Shown piece after piece: positions 1 through 8,504 of a stretch of DNA of 64,000 nucleotides (position 1 is the first letter of the stretch; each line of letters opens with the position of its first letter). The notes beneath the pieces were generated by a model. That model searched no databases. It was not told the DNA's origin and saw only the letters and a program-made list of their open reading frames with translations. The position numbers and the translations under genes are program-made. The stretch is taken from the NCBI GenBank assembly GCA_039029135.1, contig JBCCGT010000017.1:44987-108986 (forward strand), given 5' to 3'. This stretch comes from JALZVT01 sp039029135 (GTDB lineage: Bacteria > Pseudomonadota > Gammaproteobacteria > Pseudomonadales > Azotimanducaceae).

Positions 1-1012
1 GGCCGTCGACGTCGACGGTGTAGCCGGCCTTGCGCAGCGCGCGCTGCAGAGCGGATACGTTGTCGCGGGTGGCGTTCACGTCACACAGTACCGTCTGCCA
101 GGCCATCTGCGCCTCAGAGATCTTCTCGGTGCGCGTGACGGTGCGGTACTGGGCCGGAATCGGCTTGCGCACTTCGCGCGCGGGTTCGACCAGCTTGGTC
201 ACCTTGACGGTGCCGTACTCTGCGGGGATCGATACCTCGCGGGTGCTTGCGGGCGTCTTCAGCGCGCGTCGCTTGACCGTCTTGTATTCAGCGGGAACCT
301 CGATTTCGCGAGTGCTCGCCTTGGTGTCAACGACCTGCTTGGTGATCGTCTTGTAAGAGGCCGGGACTTCGACCAGGCACATGACCTCGCCGGTACCGTT
401 TACGGATTGCGACACGACGGAGTTGCCGAACTGGTTCGGGTTGCCCTTCTTCCAGACTGTGTAAGCCGGCTTGTCGAGAACGCGCTCCTGCACCGTGCGG
501 TAGGTCGCGGGGACTTCAACGATCTTCTTGCTAGCCGGACGGACCAGGACGCGCTCGGTGACCGTCTCGTAGGTTGCCGGAATGACTTCCAGTCGAGAAC
601 TGGCCTCTTTCGTCAGGACGCGCTCGGTGCCGGATTCGTAGCGCGCCGGAATGATCGAGACGTCCTCGGACGCTTCTTTCACGAGCACGCGCTCTTCGGT
701 CGAGCGGAAGCGCTCAGGAATCAAGACGCGTGCATAGCACTCGCCCGCGCGGGCGTTGGGTGGAAACAGGTCGCCAGGGTTAGCAACGCGCATGTTGCCG
801 CCTTCGGAGCTGCTATCAACCTGACCCCGCAGCGCGGCGACGCGATCTTCGCTGGCGCGCAGTTCGGCCTCAAGTTCGCGAATTCGAGCGCTGTCGCTTG
901 CGGAACCGCTGGCGCCACTGCTCGCGGTGCTGGTGGATGTGGTCGTCGTGCCGGTGCTGCTGCACGCCGCCATGGTGAGCACGAGTGCGCTCGTGGCTAT
1001 TGTCCGTATCAT
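1..1012 (-). CDS. Repeat-containing lipoprotein, probable peptidoglycan-binding C-terminus (partial)
   Basis: Runs off the left edge, so the C-terminus is missing; about 337 residues are present. The N-terminus MIRTIATSALVLTMAAC is a lipoprotein signal with a lipobox ending in Cys17, so the product should be a lipid-anchored envelope protein. A Ser/Thr-rich linker and short helix follow. The body is built of roughly 23-residue repeats with the pattern (V/I)PAxYxTVxxRVLxxPAS, about eight units, interrupted once by a Gly/Asn-rich insert. The last visible residues (LQSALRKAGYTVDVDG) look like the start of a PG_binding_1 domain. Start ATG at 1012 is preceded by an AGGAG ribosome site. The role is inferred: surface or periplasmic, attached to the cell wall. 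Confidence 0.75.
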   Translation of the reverse strand, partial: MIRTIATSALVLTMAACSSTGTTTTSTSTASSGASGSASDSARIRELEAELRASEDRVAALRGQVDSSSEGGNMRVANPGDLFPPNARAGECYARVLIPERFRSTEERVLVKEASEDVSIIPARYESGTERVLTKEASSRLEVIPATYETVTERVLVRPASKKIVEVPATYRTVQERVLDKPAYTVWKKGNPNQFGNSVVSQSVNGTGEVMCLVEVPASYKTITKQVVDTKASTREIEVPAEYKTVKRRALKTPASTREVSIPAEYGTVKVTKLVEPAREVRKPIPAQYRTVTRTEKISEAQMAWQTVLCDVNATRDNVSALQRALRKAGYTVDVDG

Positions 1013-1176
1013 CAAAGTAATTCTCCTGTTGACCCTTCTATGAATCCTTTTCGGTGTCCTTTTCGAACCCCTTGGTAACCTGAGTCGAGGCGTCCCCCCT
1101 CTTGTCTCGGCGTCATCCCGGCGAGATTTCCCGTCAGGGTGCTGAGAACGCTGAGTCGACATGCCCGCCTTTTTTT

Positions 1177-1208
1177 GCGGATGTCCGCCTGTTTCCGCGG
1201 ATGTCCGC
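1177..1208. repeat. Two 12-bp near-palindromes, 20 bp apart
   Basis: GCGGATGTCCGC occurs at 1177-1188 and 1197-1208. Each copy is an inverted repeat with a two-base centre, and the copies are exactly 20 bp apart, about two helical turns. They lie in the 480-bp divergent gap (1013-1493) between the lipoprotein and OmpA genes. This is the geometry of a two-site operator, but no binding protein can be named. I see nothing else defined in that gap. Confidence 0.4.
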
Positions 1209-1493
1209 AGATGCCCGCCAGTCGCCGTTCGCCTGTCGTGTGGCTCAGAAATCGCATCACGAAAGAGAGCGAACGTCATCAAGCATCGCGTCGGGCGTAT
1301 TCAACCAGTGCTAGCCGGCAACGCAATCGCTGTGACGCTGAATTTACAATGCCTTGACTCAGCACGGGAAGATTACGCGTTATCTAGCGGATTTTGCATC
1401 GATTTTGCACTGTTTATGGCGCGTCAGCAGACGTGCCAGAATACGCTCGAGGGGTCGCGCCAAAAGCTGTACGGGGACACGATAGGAGGATCG

Positions 1494-2660
1494 ATGGGTC
1501 GCGTATTGACCATGTTCTTTGGTCTGCTCGGGATCGGGCTGATCTTCGCCTGGTGCATCCGCCACGCCGAGCACATCGAAGCGGAGATCCAGGCCGACGC
1601 CCAGAGCGCCCTGACCGACGCCGGGTTCGATAGCATCACCGCCAGCGCGGACGGGCAGTTCGTCGCGCTGGCGGGCAGAGTGGCCGACGAGTCGCTTCGC
1701 GATCGCGCGATCGCGACTGTGGCCGCGCTGCCGCACGTGCTGCGGGTCGACAGCGCCCTTGGCGTCGAGGCGTTTGTTCCACCCCCGGCGCCCGACGCGA
1801 CGCCCCTGCGCACCGAGCCCGATTTGTCCGACGTTGACGACTTGGCCGTCGAGCGGTTGCCTCAGGCGGTCACGCCGAATAACTCGCCGGAGACAACGGC
1901 CGCGCCCCCGGAGAGCACGTCGCTGTCGCTCGCATTCGATGGGACGGGTCGCACGGCGACGCTCAGTGGGGTCGACGCGATCGGCACGGATCTTGGCGAA
2001 CAGTCACTGCTTCTATGGCTGGGTCAGCGTCTGCCAGGATTTGTCGTGAGCGGCGCGGATGCCATCGGCACGCAAGATCTCCTGGACACCGCAGAGGCGC
2101 TGTTGCCGGGATTGGCCGATGCGCAGAGCGCCCGGCTCGACATCAGCGAAGCCGGAATCGATGTCTCCGCTGAGTGGACCACCTACGAGGCACGGGCGGC
2201 GTACGAGTCGCGCGTCGGGCTGCTGGATTCGAATGGACCGCTGCGTGGACGCGCGATCGATCTGCGGCTGGCGTCACCGGAACCGACGGCCGTCGGCTGT
2301 CAGGCCGCGTTCGACGATGCCTTAAATCTGCGGACGATCCGCTTTGCCTCCGGCCGTGCGGTGATCGAGGCCAATAGCCTGCCCCTGCTGAATCGATTGC
2401 TGGAGGTGCTGCAGGCCTGCGACGTCGCCATCGTCATTGCAGGCCACACGGATGCCACGGGCGACGCCGCGCTCAACGAGCGCCTGAGTCTCAGGCGCGC
2501 CGAAGCGGTACGCCGATACCTCGTCGAGCGCGGCGCGGAGCGCGCGCGCATCGAGGTCGCGGGCTTCGGCGCCAGCCAGCCGATTGCCAGCAACGCGACC
2601 ACCAACGGCCGCCGTCAAAACCGTCGCATCGAATTTCGCGTCGTAAGGAACCCACAATGA
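1494..2660 (+). CDS. BON-OmpA family membrane-anchored protein
   Basis: 388 aa. A single N-terminal membrane segment (MGRVLTMFFGLLGIGLIFAW) anchors it. Residues about 28-85 resemble a BON domain (AGRVADESLRDRAIATV..LPHVLRVDS). The C-terminal 110 residues are an OmpA-like peptidoglycan-binding domain (AGHTDATGDAALNERLSLRRAEAVRRYLVERG, then NRRIEFRV), with the Asp and Arg of the diaminopimelate-binding pattern visible. The start at 1494 is chosen because AGGAGG sits at 1484-1489; the frame stays open further upstream but without a signal. It overlaps the next gene by ATGA, indicating translational coupling. It likely links the inner membrane to the cell wall. Confidence 0.75.
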   Translation: MGRVLTMFFGLLGIGLIFAWCIRHAEHIEAEIQADAQSALTDAGFDSITASADGQFVALAGRVADESLRDRAIATVAALPHVLRVDSALGVEAFVPPPAPDATPLRTEPDLSDVDDLAVERLPQAVTPNNSPETTAAPPESTSLSLAFDGTGRTATLSGVDAIGTDLGEQSLLLWLGQRLPGFVVSGADAIGTQDLLDTAEALLPGLADAQSARLDISEAGIDVSAEWTTYEARAAYESRVGLLDSNGPLRGRAIDLRLASPEPTAVGCQAAFDDALNLRTIRFASGRAVIEANSLPLLNRLLEVLQACDVAIVIAGHTDATGDAALNERLSLRRAEAVRRYLVERGAERARIEVAGFGASQPIASNATTNGRRQNRRIEFRVVRNPQ

Positions 2661-4300
2661 GCTACTTACTCGGCAAAATCCTGGTCTGCCTGCTACTCGC
2701 GTTTCTGCTGGGCATCGCGATCGGCTGGCTGCTGCGGCGCATAGGTGCTGTGAAGATGCAGCAGGGCTATGAAACCCGTCTCGACGACGCGGACGGGCGC
2801 ATCGGTTCGCTGGAGCAGATGGTTAGCGATCGGGACAGTCGCCTTGGCGCCATCGATGCGGAACTTGTCAGCGTGCGTGATTCGATCCCCCCGCTGGAGA
2901 AGACGATCGCTGAGCGCGACGAACAGGTTCTGAATCTGACGCTGGATCGCGATACCTGGCGCGAGCGAGTGCCCGAACTCGAGTCACAGCTACAGTCCGC
3001 GACAGGGGAACGCGACGAGGTGGTCGCGGAGCTGCGTGTCGCCCAGGAATCGCTCGACGGTGCACGAACGGAACTGATGGCTGCACAGGAAACCCACGTC
3101 ATTGAGCTGGAAGAGGTGAAAAAAGACCTCAACGAACGCGTGACGCGACTGAGCGCGGCGGAGGCGGAAATCGCGGCCGGGCAGGCGACCAGCCAAGGTC
3201 TGCAGTCCACGCTGGATGAGCTGACTGCGGCAGGCACCCGGGAGCGTGAGGCGCTGCAAGCCGAGCTTGCAAGTGTACGGCAGGCGGAGAGCGACGCGAA
3301 GGACAGCGCCAACGCCGCGGCGGCGAACCGGATTGCCTCACAGGATGCCACTATTGTTAGTCTCAACGGCGACCTTCGTAGTCGGGAGCTGACCATCGAG
3401 CAGTTGCGCGATCGCGCAGCACAGGTCGAGCGCGACGCGCGCGAGCGAGTGCGCTCCACGGCGAGTCAGGACGCCCTGATTGCGCAGCTGCAGCGGGACC
3501 TCGCCGCTTCCCAACAGCGCAGCGACAGCCAGGCCGCGGATCGCGAACTGGCCCGTACGGAACTGCGACTGGCCAACTCTGCGCGTCGTCAGCTCGATCA
3601 GGAGCAGGCGCGCCTACGAGAACAGCTGCGACTGGTCGGCGCACGCTTGGATACCGCCGGCGCCCAGGCGGCGGCCGAGCGCGCCACCGGCAGACGCGCG
3701 CTGGCTGCGCTCGGCGCGCGCTCACCTGGGGCGGCGGATGGGGATGCTCGCAGCACGCTGCGGATCAGCGAGTCAGCGCGGCGTCAGGCGCTCGCCGACT
3801 TACGTCGCAAACAAGAGCGCATCGACCGGCTCGAAGCGCAGCACCGCGGCGACCGGGGCGATCACGACGCGGCGATTCTGGCGTCCCTGCACGCCGGTAC
3901 GGCTGCCGCCGGTGGCGCCGCATCAGCGCCGCACGTGGAACTGGCGGAACAGCGCCGCACCCCAGACGTCAGCTTCACGGCATCCGACCGGCCGGAGCGT
4001 GGGCAGTCTGGCGTCGGGTCGGTTGTTGAGACAGCGGCCGGATCGGACGCCACGCGATTTCTCACGTCGGCCCCAGCCGAGGTCGATGATCTGCAGGCCA
4101 TCAGCGGCATCGGTAAGAAACTTAGCGGCCTCCTGAACTCGCTGGGCATCTATCAGTTTCGACAGGTGGCCGCACTGACGCGTGATGACATCGACTGGCT
4201 CGACGAGCGGCTGCGCTTCAAGGGTCGAATTGATCGCGATAACTGGCTGCAGCAAGCGCGGGAACTGCATCGCGCAAAGTATGGCGCCGACCCTGAGTGA
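2657..4300 (+). CDS. Membrane-anchored coiled-coil protein with helix-hairpin-helix-like C-terminus
   Basis: 547 aa. An N-terminal transmembrane helix (about residues 4-30) is followed by a very long, Glu/Arg/Ala-rich coiled coil (about 35-400) and a low-complexity linker. A compact C-terminal domain (about 470-545; DDLQAISGIGKKLSGLLNSLGI, then DDIDWLDERL) has the GIGKKLxxxLNxLGI signature of the helix-hairpin-helix/H3TH module found in COG3743-type proteins. Its start overlaps the OmpA-type gene (ATGA at 2657), so the two probably act together at the envelope. Such C-terminal domains are often called nuclease-like, but no catalytic residues are visible. Function unknown. Confidence 0.6.
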   Translation: MSYLLGKILVCLLLAFLLGIAIGWLLRRIGAVKMQQGYETRLDDADGRIGSLEQMVSDRDSRLGAIDAELVSVRDSIPPLEKTIAERDEQVLNLTLDRDTWRERVPELESQLQSATGERDEVVAELRVAQESLDGARTELMAAQETHVIELEEVKKDLNERVTRLSAAEAEIAAGQATSQGLQSTLDELTAAGTREREALQAELASVRQAESDAKDSANAAAANRIASQDATIVSLNGDLRSRELTIEQLRDRAAQVERDARERVRSTASQDALIAQLQRDLAASQQRSDSQAADRELARTELRLANSARRQLDQEQARLREQLRLVGARLDTAGAQAAAERATGRRALAALGARSPGAADGDARSTLRISESARRQALADLRRKQERIDRLEAQHRGDRGDHDAAILASLHAGTAAAGGAASAPHVELAEQRRTPDVSFTASDRPERGQSGVGSVVETAAGSDATRFLTSAPAEVDDLQAISGIGKKLSGLLNSLGIYQFRQVAALTRDDIDWLDERLRFKGRIDRDNWLQQARELHRAKYGADPE

Positions 4301-4321
4301 CGCCTCGGCGGGCGTCCCTGT

Positions 4322-5278
4322 TCAGTCCGTTCGCGTCTGCGCAATGGGTAGGCAAACGCGAAAGGTGCTGCCGCTGCCCGGTTCGCTGTCGACTTCCAGG
4401 CGACCACCCATCTCCTGGATGATCCCGAAAGAGATCGACAGGCCGAGTCCGGTCCCTTCTCCTACCGGTTTGGTGGTGAAGAATGGTTCGAACAGCTTGT
4501 TCATGTGTTCGGGTTCGATACCGACGCCGTTGTCTTCGACTTCGATCACACACTCCTTGTCGCCGTCGAAGCTGCGCACAGCGATCTTCCCGCCTTCCTC
4601 GATGGCCTGACCGGCGTTGACGATGAGGTTCAGCAGGACCTGCACCAGCCTGCCGCTGTCGCCCATGGACATGGCCTGGCAATCGTAACTCTCGATCACC
4701 TCGCACCGGTACTTGAGCTGATTTCTCGCGAGGGTCAGCGCGGAGCGCGCGCAGTCATTCAGATTGATCGGTGTGTGGTGCTCATCGCCCGTGTGGGCGA
4801 ACGTCTTCAGGCTGTCGACGATGGTCTTGATGCGCTCCAGGCCCGTGCGGGTTTCGTCGATCAGTTCGAGCGCGTCCGTTGCGACATAGTCAAGCTCTTC
4901 CTCTCTGCAGTGATCGCGAAACTCGGCGAGTTCACTCGACTGCGCCCCGTCGGCCAACTCTACGGCGCGAATCAGCGTTGGCAGGTACTCGGCCAGCGTG
5001 TTGAGATTGCTCTGTACGAAACCGATTGGATTGTTGATCTCGTGAGCGACGCCCGCTGACATCACGCCCAGCGAGGCCATCTTCTCTTGCTGGACGAGCT
5101 GTTCCTGATTCCGCTCCAGATTTTCGATCGCTTCCTGGAGCTGACAGTTGGACTGGTAGAGTTCGCGGGCGCGATCCTCCAGCAGGCGTTCAGCCTTCTT
5201 GCGCCTGTTGCGCTCGCGCCTGAAGGCGTTCTCCAGCGCGCCCGCCGAGGGTTCTGGGGGCGAGGGCGCGGTGTTCAT
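4322..5278 (-). CDS. Soluble sensor histidine kinase of the H-NOX operon
   Basis: 318 aa with no membrane segment. A coiled-coil region (about 15-65) leads into the phospho-acceptor helix MASLGVMSAGVAHEINNPIGF with His79. The C-terminal HATPase shows the N box (LLNLIVNAGQAIEE), G1 (VEDNGVGI), F box and G2 (GEGTGLGLSIS). Start ATG 5278 overlaps the H-NOX stop codon (ATGA), so the two are translated together. In the H-NOX/HnoK systems of Shewanella and Vibrio, NO-bound H-NOX inhibits autophosphorylation of a linked soluble kinase. I infer the same arrangement here, with the adjacent response regulator as likely phospho-acceptor. Confidence 0.88.
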   Translation of the reverse strand: MNTAPSPPEPSAGALENAFRRERNRRKKAERLLEDRARELYQSNCQLQEAIENLERNQEQLVQQEKMASLGVMSAGVAHEINNPIGFVQSNLNTLAEYLPTLIRAVELADGAQSSELAEFRDHCREEELDYVATDALELIDETRTGLERIKTIVDSLKTFAHTGDEHHTPINLNDCARSALTLARNQLKYRCEVIESYDCQAMSMGDSGRLVQVLLNLIVNAGQAIEEGGKIAVRSFDGDKECVIEVEDNGVGIEPEHMNKLFEPFFTTKPVGEGTGLGLSISFGIIQEMGGRLEVDSEPGSGSTFRVCLPIAQTRTD

Positions 5279-5814
5279 GCAGCAAGGCGAAGCTTCAGCG
5301 TGCAGTGATCGCCGCCGTCGTGCATACAGACGCTGTGATCGAGCTCGAAGCTGGTCTTGTAGTGATCGGCGGCGCCCTGGATGAGTCCCTCTGCGAGCCG
5401 GCAAAGCTTTCTCGGTGAACGATACGTCATGGTCAGCTCGCGGAGGTCGTCATCACCATAGTCGAAGCTAGGCAGGTTGGCTTCCGGCATCAGTTTGCGA
5501 ACCTCGACGTGGATGACCGAATCGACGGTCAATAGAAACTCCCGCAGCGAGTACTCGGGTTTGAAGAACTCCGGATAGTTTTCGAAGAAGTACGGCACCA
5601 TGTAGCGGCCGAAAGCGAACACGAGATCGTTCGCGTCGAAACCCGTTGCCTCAGAAGCCGCACCGACCAGCGCGAACAGGTCCTCGTCGGCGTAGGATTC
5701 CGTCGCGACGAATTCGCCGTCCAGTTCGGTCTGTTGTAGGAGCGCATCCCAAGCGGCGATGCCGAACTGTTCCTCGACCATCTCGCCCAAGATATTGAAA
5801 ACCACGCCTTTCAC
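5275..5814 (-). CDS. H-NOX heme nitric oxide sensor protein
   Basis: 179 aa, the usual stand-alone H-NOX length. The proximal heme ligand is His102 (DSVIHVEVRKL), Pro115 is kept, and the propionate-binding YxSxR motif is Y131-S133-R135, matching the canonical numbering. The distal positions that hydrogen-bond O2 in oxygen-binding members (Trp9, Asn74, Tyr140) are Leu9, Pro74 and Leu140 here, so an NO-selective, O2-excluding pocket is expected. C138, H160, C163 and C171 reproduce the spacing of the zinc ligands described in Vibrio cholerae H-NOX (C139, H161, C164, C172). The gene sits between a response regulator and a kinase in one operon. Confidence 0.93.
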   Translation of the reverse strand: MKGVVFNILGEMVEEQFGIAAWDALLQQTELDGEFVATESYADEDLFALVGAASEATGFDANDLVFAFGRYMVPYFFENYPEFFKPEYSLREFLLTVDSVIHVEVRKLMPEANLPSFDYGDDDLRELTMTYRSPRKLCRLAEGLIQGAADHYKTSFELDHSVCMHDGGDHCTLKLRLAA

Positions 5815-5841
5815 GATTCGATCCTCATCGCGCCGGCGGCG

Positions 5842-7203
5842 CTAGTCCTTGTGTATGTAGATGTTCAGGTCGCCGCGCACCGATTCCGAGAGGTTGATGA
5901 TCTTGCCAATCACGGCATCGGTCAGGACCAGGTCCTTGTTCAGAACCAGAACGCCTGCGGGTGTCAGCAGCGGCCGGCTGAGCCGCATTCCCGGAGTCAG
6001 CATGCGCGGGTCCATGCGGATTTCCAGCAGCTCGATATCCGTATCGTCCACCCGCTGCAGCGCGACCTCGAAATGCTCAATGAGGCTTGGCGCATAGCGC
6101 TCGCCCGCCGCGTCGCGAATGAAGCCAATCGCCTCTGCGGGCGTTAGTGCGCGCGCCTCTAGGCGACCGGCCAGCAGATCGTGGTAGTCGCGCGCGAGCG
6201 CCAGGATCTGTGATTCGAGTGGGATCCCGTCGCCGACTCTGCCGTCGGGGTAGCCCTCACCCCCGTGGCGTTCGTGCTGATTGCGGATGATCCGCGCGGC
6301 GTGGGCGAGTTTGGGCATACGCATCAGCAGCGCTTCGGCCAACACGGGATGCTGCTCGAATTCCGCGCGCTTTTCATCGCGCAGCAGTCGTGAGGGAATC
6401 TCCAGGAGGTGATCCGCGAGACCCACTCGACCGAGCCGATGTAGCAACGTGGCGTGGCGCAGCGCATCGACTGCCTCGGCGTCCAGACCCGCTTCCTCGG
6501 CGACCGCCAGCGCCAGAGCGCGCTTCTGGTCGAGATCGGCACAACCCTCGGGATCCCGTAGTTCGACGATGCTCGCGATCAGGTCGACCATCGCGTTGTG
6601 TCCGTCAGCGAGTTCCTTTACGGCGGCTTCGAGCTGTGAGTGGGACTGATTCAGCGCCAGGGTGCGTCGCTCGACGCGGGCCTCAAGCTCGCCGTTAAGC
6701 GTCTTGAGATGTTCCGCCTGCTGCTGCGTCAGCGCGCGCAGATGGTCGCGTTCCCTTCGAGCGTCGATTTGCTCGATCAGGTCCTGTGCCACCTCGATGA
6801 GCCGTGTGTCGTCCCAGGGCTTCGACAGATAGGTCGAGATCTTGCCCTCGTTGATCGCACGTACGGTGGATTCGATGTCCGAGTAGCCCGTCAAGAGTAC
6901 TCGCTTGGTCGCCGGATAGAGCGTGGCCACCTGCGCGAGAAATTCCGCGCCCGTCATCTCTGGCATCAGCATGTCAGAGAAGACGATGTCGATCGGTTCG
7001 GCCTCGAGCAGAGCCAGGCCTTCCTTGCCCGACGCTGCGGTAATGACGTTCACCGGCAGCTTACGCAGCGCGCGCTTGAGCGCCTTGCAAATGTTCGCTT
7101 CGTCGTCGACGGTCAGCAGGGTAGGCCGACGATCAGCCGCTTTTGTGGCCTGCAAGTTGATGGCATTGACTCCGGTGGCGGGCTGCACCTTGAGTCTAGT
7201 CAC
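5842..7203 (-). CDS. Response regulator with degenerate HD-GYP domain (HnoD-like)
   Basis: 453 aa. A receiver domain spans about residues 28-145 (acidic pair D33-D34, phospho-Asp77 in FSDMLMP, K128 in LSKPW). A coiled coil (about 150-200) leads to an HD-GYP-type domain (about 205-400). Key catalytic residues are lost: the HD pair is His255-Arg256 (LLHRLGRVG), the HHE motif reads NQHER, and the early GH ligand region reads EGCADLDQ, while GEGYP is retained. Loss of metal ligands argues against c-di-GMP phosphodiesterase activity. In Shewanella, HnoD is an H-NOX-pathway response regulator with a degenerate HD-GYP that controls the phosphodiesterase HnoB. This is a good parallel, though no HnoB lies here. 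Confidence 0.85.
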   Translation of the reverse strand: MTRLKVQPATGVNAINLQATKAADRRPTLLTVDDEANICKALKRALRKLPVNVITAASGKEGLALLEAEPIDIVFSDMLMPEMTGAEFLAQVATLYPATKRVLLTGYSDIESTVRAINEGKISTYLSKPWDDTRLIEVAQDLIEQIDARRERDHLRALTQQQAEHLKTLNGELEARVERRTLALNQSHSQLEAAVKELADGHNAMVDLIASIVELRDPEGCADLDQKRALALAVAEEAGLDAEAVDALRHATLLHRLGRVGLADHLLEIPSRLLRDEKRAEFEQHPVLAEALLMRMPKLAHAARIIRNQHERHGGEGYPDGRVGDGIPLESQILALARDYHDLLAGRLEARALTPAEAIGFIRDAAGERYAPSLIEHFEVALQRVDDTDIELLEIRMDPRMLTPGMRLSRPLLTPAGVLVLNKDLVLTDAVIGKIINLSESVRGDLNIYIHKD

Positions 7204-7274
7204 CCGACCGTTTTCGGCCTCGCGCTGTTGTGAACGGCGTCACATCGCCGCGGTGGAATCGTCGCGGTTGCGCG

Positions 7275-8441
7275 TTAGTCGAGCGCCTGCTCGAGATCCG
7301 CGATCAGATCCTCTACCGCTTCTATGCCCACCGATATCCGCAGCAGGTTCTGGGGTATTGGGCTGCGCGGGCCCTCGATGGTCGGGCGGTGCTCGATGAG
7401 ACTCTCCACGCCGCCGATCGACGTGGCGCGCACGAACAGCTTGCAACGACCAATGGTTGCTAGCGCGGCATCGGCCCCGCCCTTGACGAGGAGCGACAGC
7501 ATGCCACCGAACCCGCCGTGCATCTGTCGCAGGGCGATCTCGTGACCCGGGTGGCTAGGCAGGCCGGGATAGAGCACGCGTTCGACTCGAGGGTGGGATT
7601 CGAAGTGCCGCGCAATCTGCAGCGCATTGGCGCTTGCCGCACGCACGCGCAGAAACAGCGTGCGCATGCCGCGCTGCAGCAGCCAGGCCTCGAACGATCC
7701 CAGGATCGCTCCATTTTCTGCGCGGGCGCGTTTCACTAGTCGCCAGAACGGGGTCTTTTCGCGGGTGATGAGCGCACCCGCCAGCACGTCGCTGTGGCCG
7801 TTGAGGTACTTGGTCGCCGAATGCATGACGATGTCCGCACCGAGGTCTAGCGGTCGCGTCAGCACCGGCGTTGCCGCGGTGGCGTCGCACACAACGATGG
7901 CGCCCTTGCCGTGAGCGACGCGGGCACAGGCCTCGATGTCGATCAGATTCCACACGGGGTTCGCCGGGGATTCGAGCCAGACCACGCGGCGCGCGCCTGT
8001 GGTCGGGTTAGCGAGGGCATCGGCGAGTGCCTGTGGGGCCGCGCCTGGATCGCTACCATCGAACTTTACGAGTCCGATACCCCATTTGGCGCTGAAGTCT
8101 TCCATCCAGTTGCGCAGCGACCAGTACATGACCTCCGGGACCACAATTTGGTCGCCGGGAGCCAGTGCCTGCACGATCGCCATTCCAGCCGCCATGCCGG
8201 AGGAGAACAGCAGCGTGTCGCTGCCGTGTTCGAGTTCCGTTAGCACGGTTTCCGCCAGTCTAAACGTCGGGTTCTCGTCCCGAATGTACGCATGGTGCCT
8301 GTTCAGCAGATCGTACTGCTCGTCGCGCGCGAAGGTCGTCGATACCTCAATACCCGGCATCACGGCGCCGCTGGTTGGGTTTGGAGGACTGGGATGGACC
8401 ACGCGAGATTCGGGGCGCAGTGCGGGCGGGTCGTCGGCCAT
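7275..8441 (-). CDS. Cys/Met metabolism PLP-dependent enzyme (cystathionine gamma-synthase/beta-lyase family)
   Basis: 388 aa, the full family length. The PLP Schiff-base lysine is Lys211 in HSATKYLNGHSDVLAG. The phosphate-binding region (LLFSSGMAAGMA, about 78-89) and the Asp that pairs with the pyridine ring (VVCDATAATPVL) are present, as is the C-terminal RISVGIEAVEDLIADL. The family covers cystathionine gamma-synthase, beta-lyase and methionine gamma-lyase; the exact substrate cannot be set by eye. Tyr residues that normally discriminate family members are hard to align here. It stands alone, with no obvious methionine-pathway neighbour. Confidence 0.85.
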   Translation of the reverse strand: MADDPPALRPESRVVHPSPPNPTSGAVMPGIEVSTTFARDEQYDLLNRHHAYIRDENPTFRLAETVLTELEHGSDTLLFSSGMAAGMAIVQALAPGDQIVVPEVMYWSLRNWMEDFSAKWGIGLVKFDGSDPGAAPQALADALANPTTGARRVVWLESPANPVWNLIDIEACARVAHGKGAIVVCDATAATPVLTRPLDLGADIVMHSATKYLNGHSDVLAGALITREKTPFWRLVKRARAENGAILGSFEAWLLQRGMRTLFLRVRAASANALQIARHFESHPRVERVLYPGLPSHPGHEIALRQMHGGFGGMLSLLVKGGADAALATIGRCKLFVRATSIGGVESLIEHRPTIEGPRSPIPQNLLRISVGIEAVEDLIADLEQALD

Positions 8442-8504
8442 GGGCTGGCGTTCCTATATCGATCTGAGTGTTTCGCAGGCGTCGCGTTGTCGCGGTGACA
8501 GCGC

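Noticed and set aside
407..1078. Open frame of 223 codons on the plus strand
   Set aside because: Antisense to the repeat lipoprotein, which has a clear signal peptide, lipobox and ribosome site.
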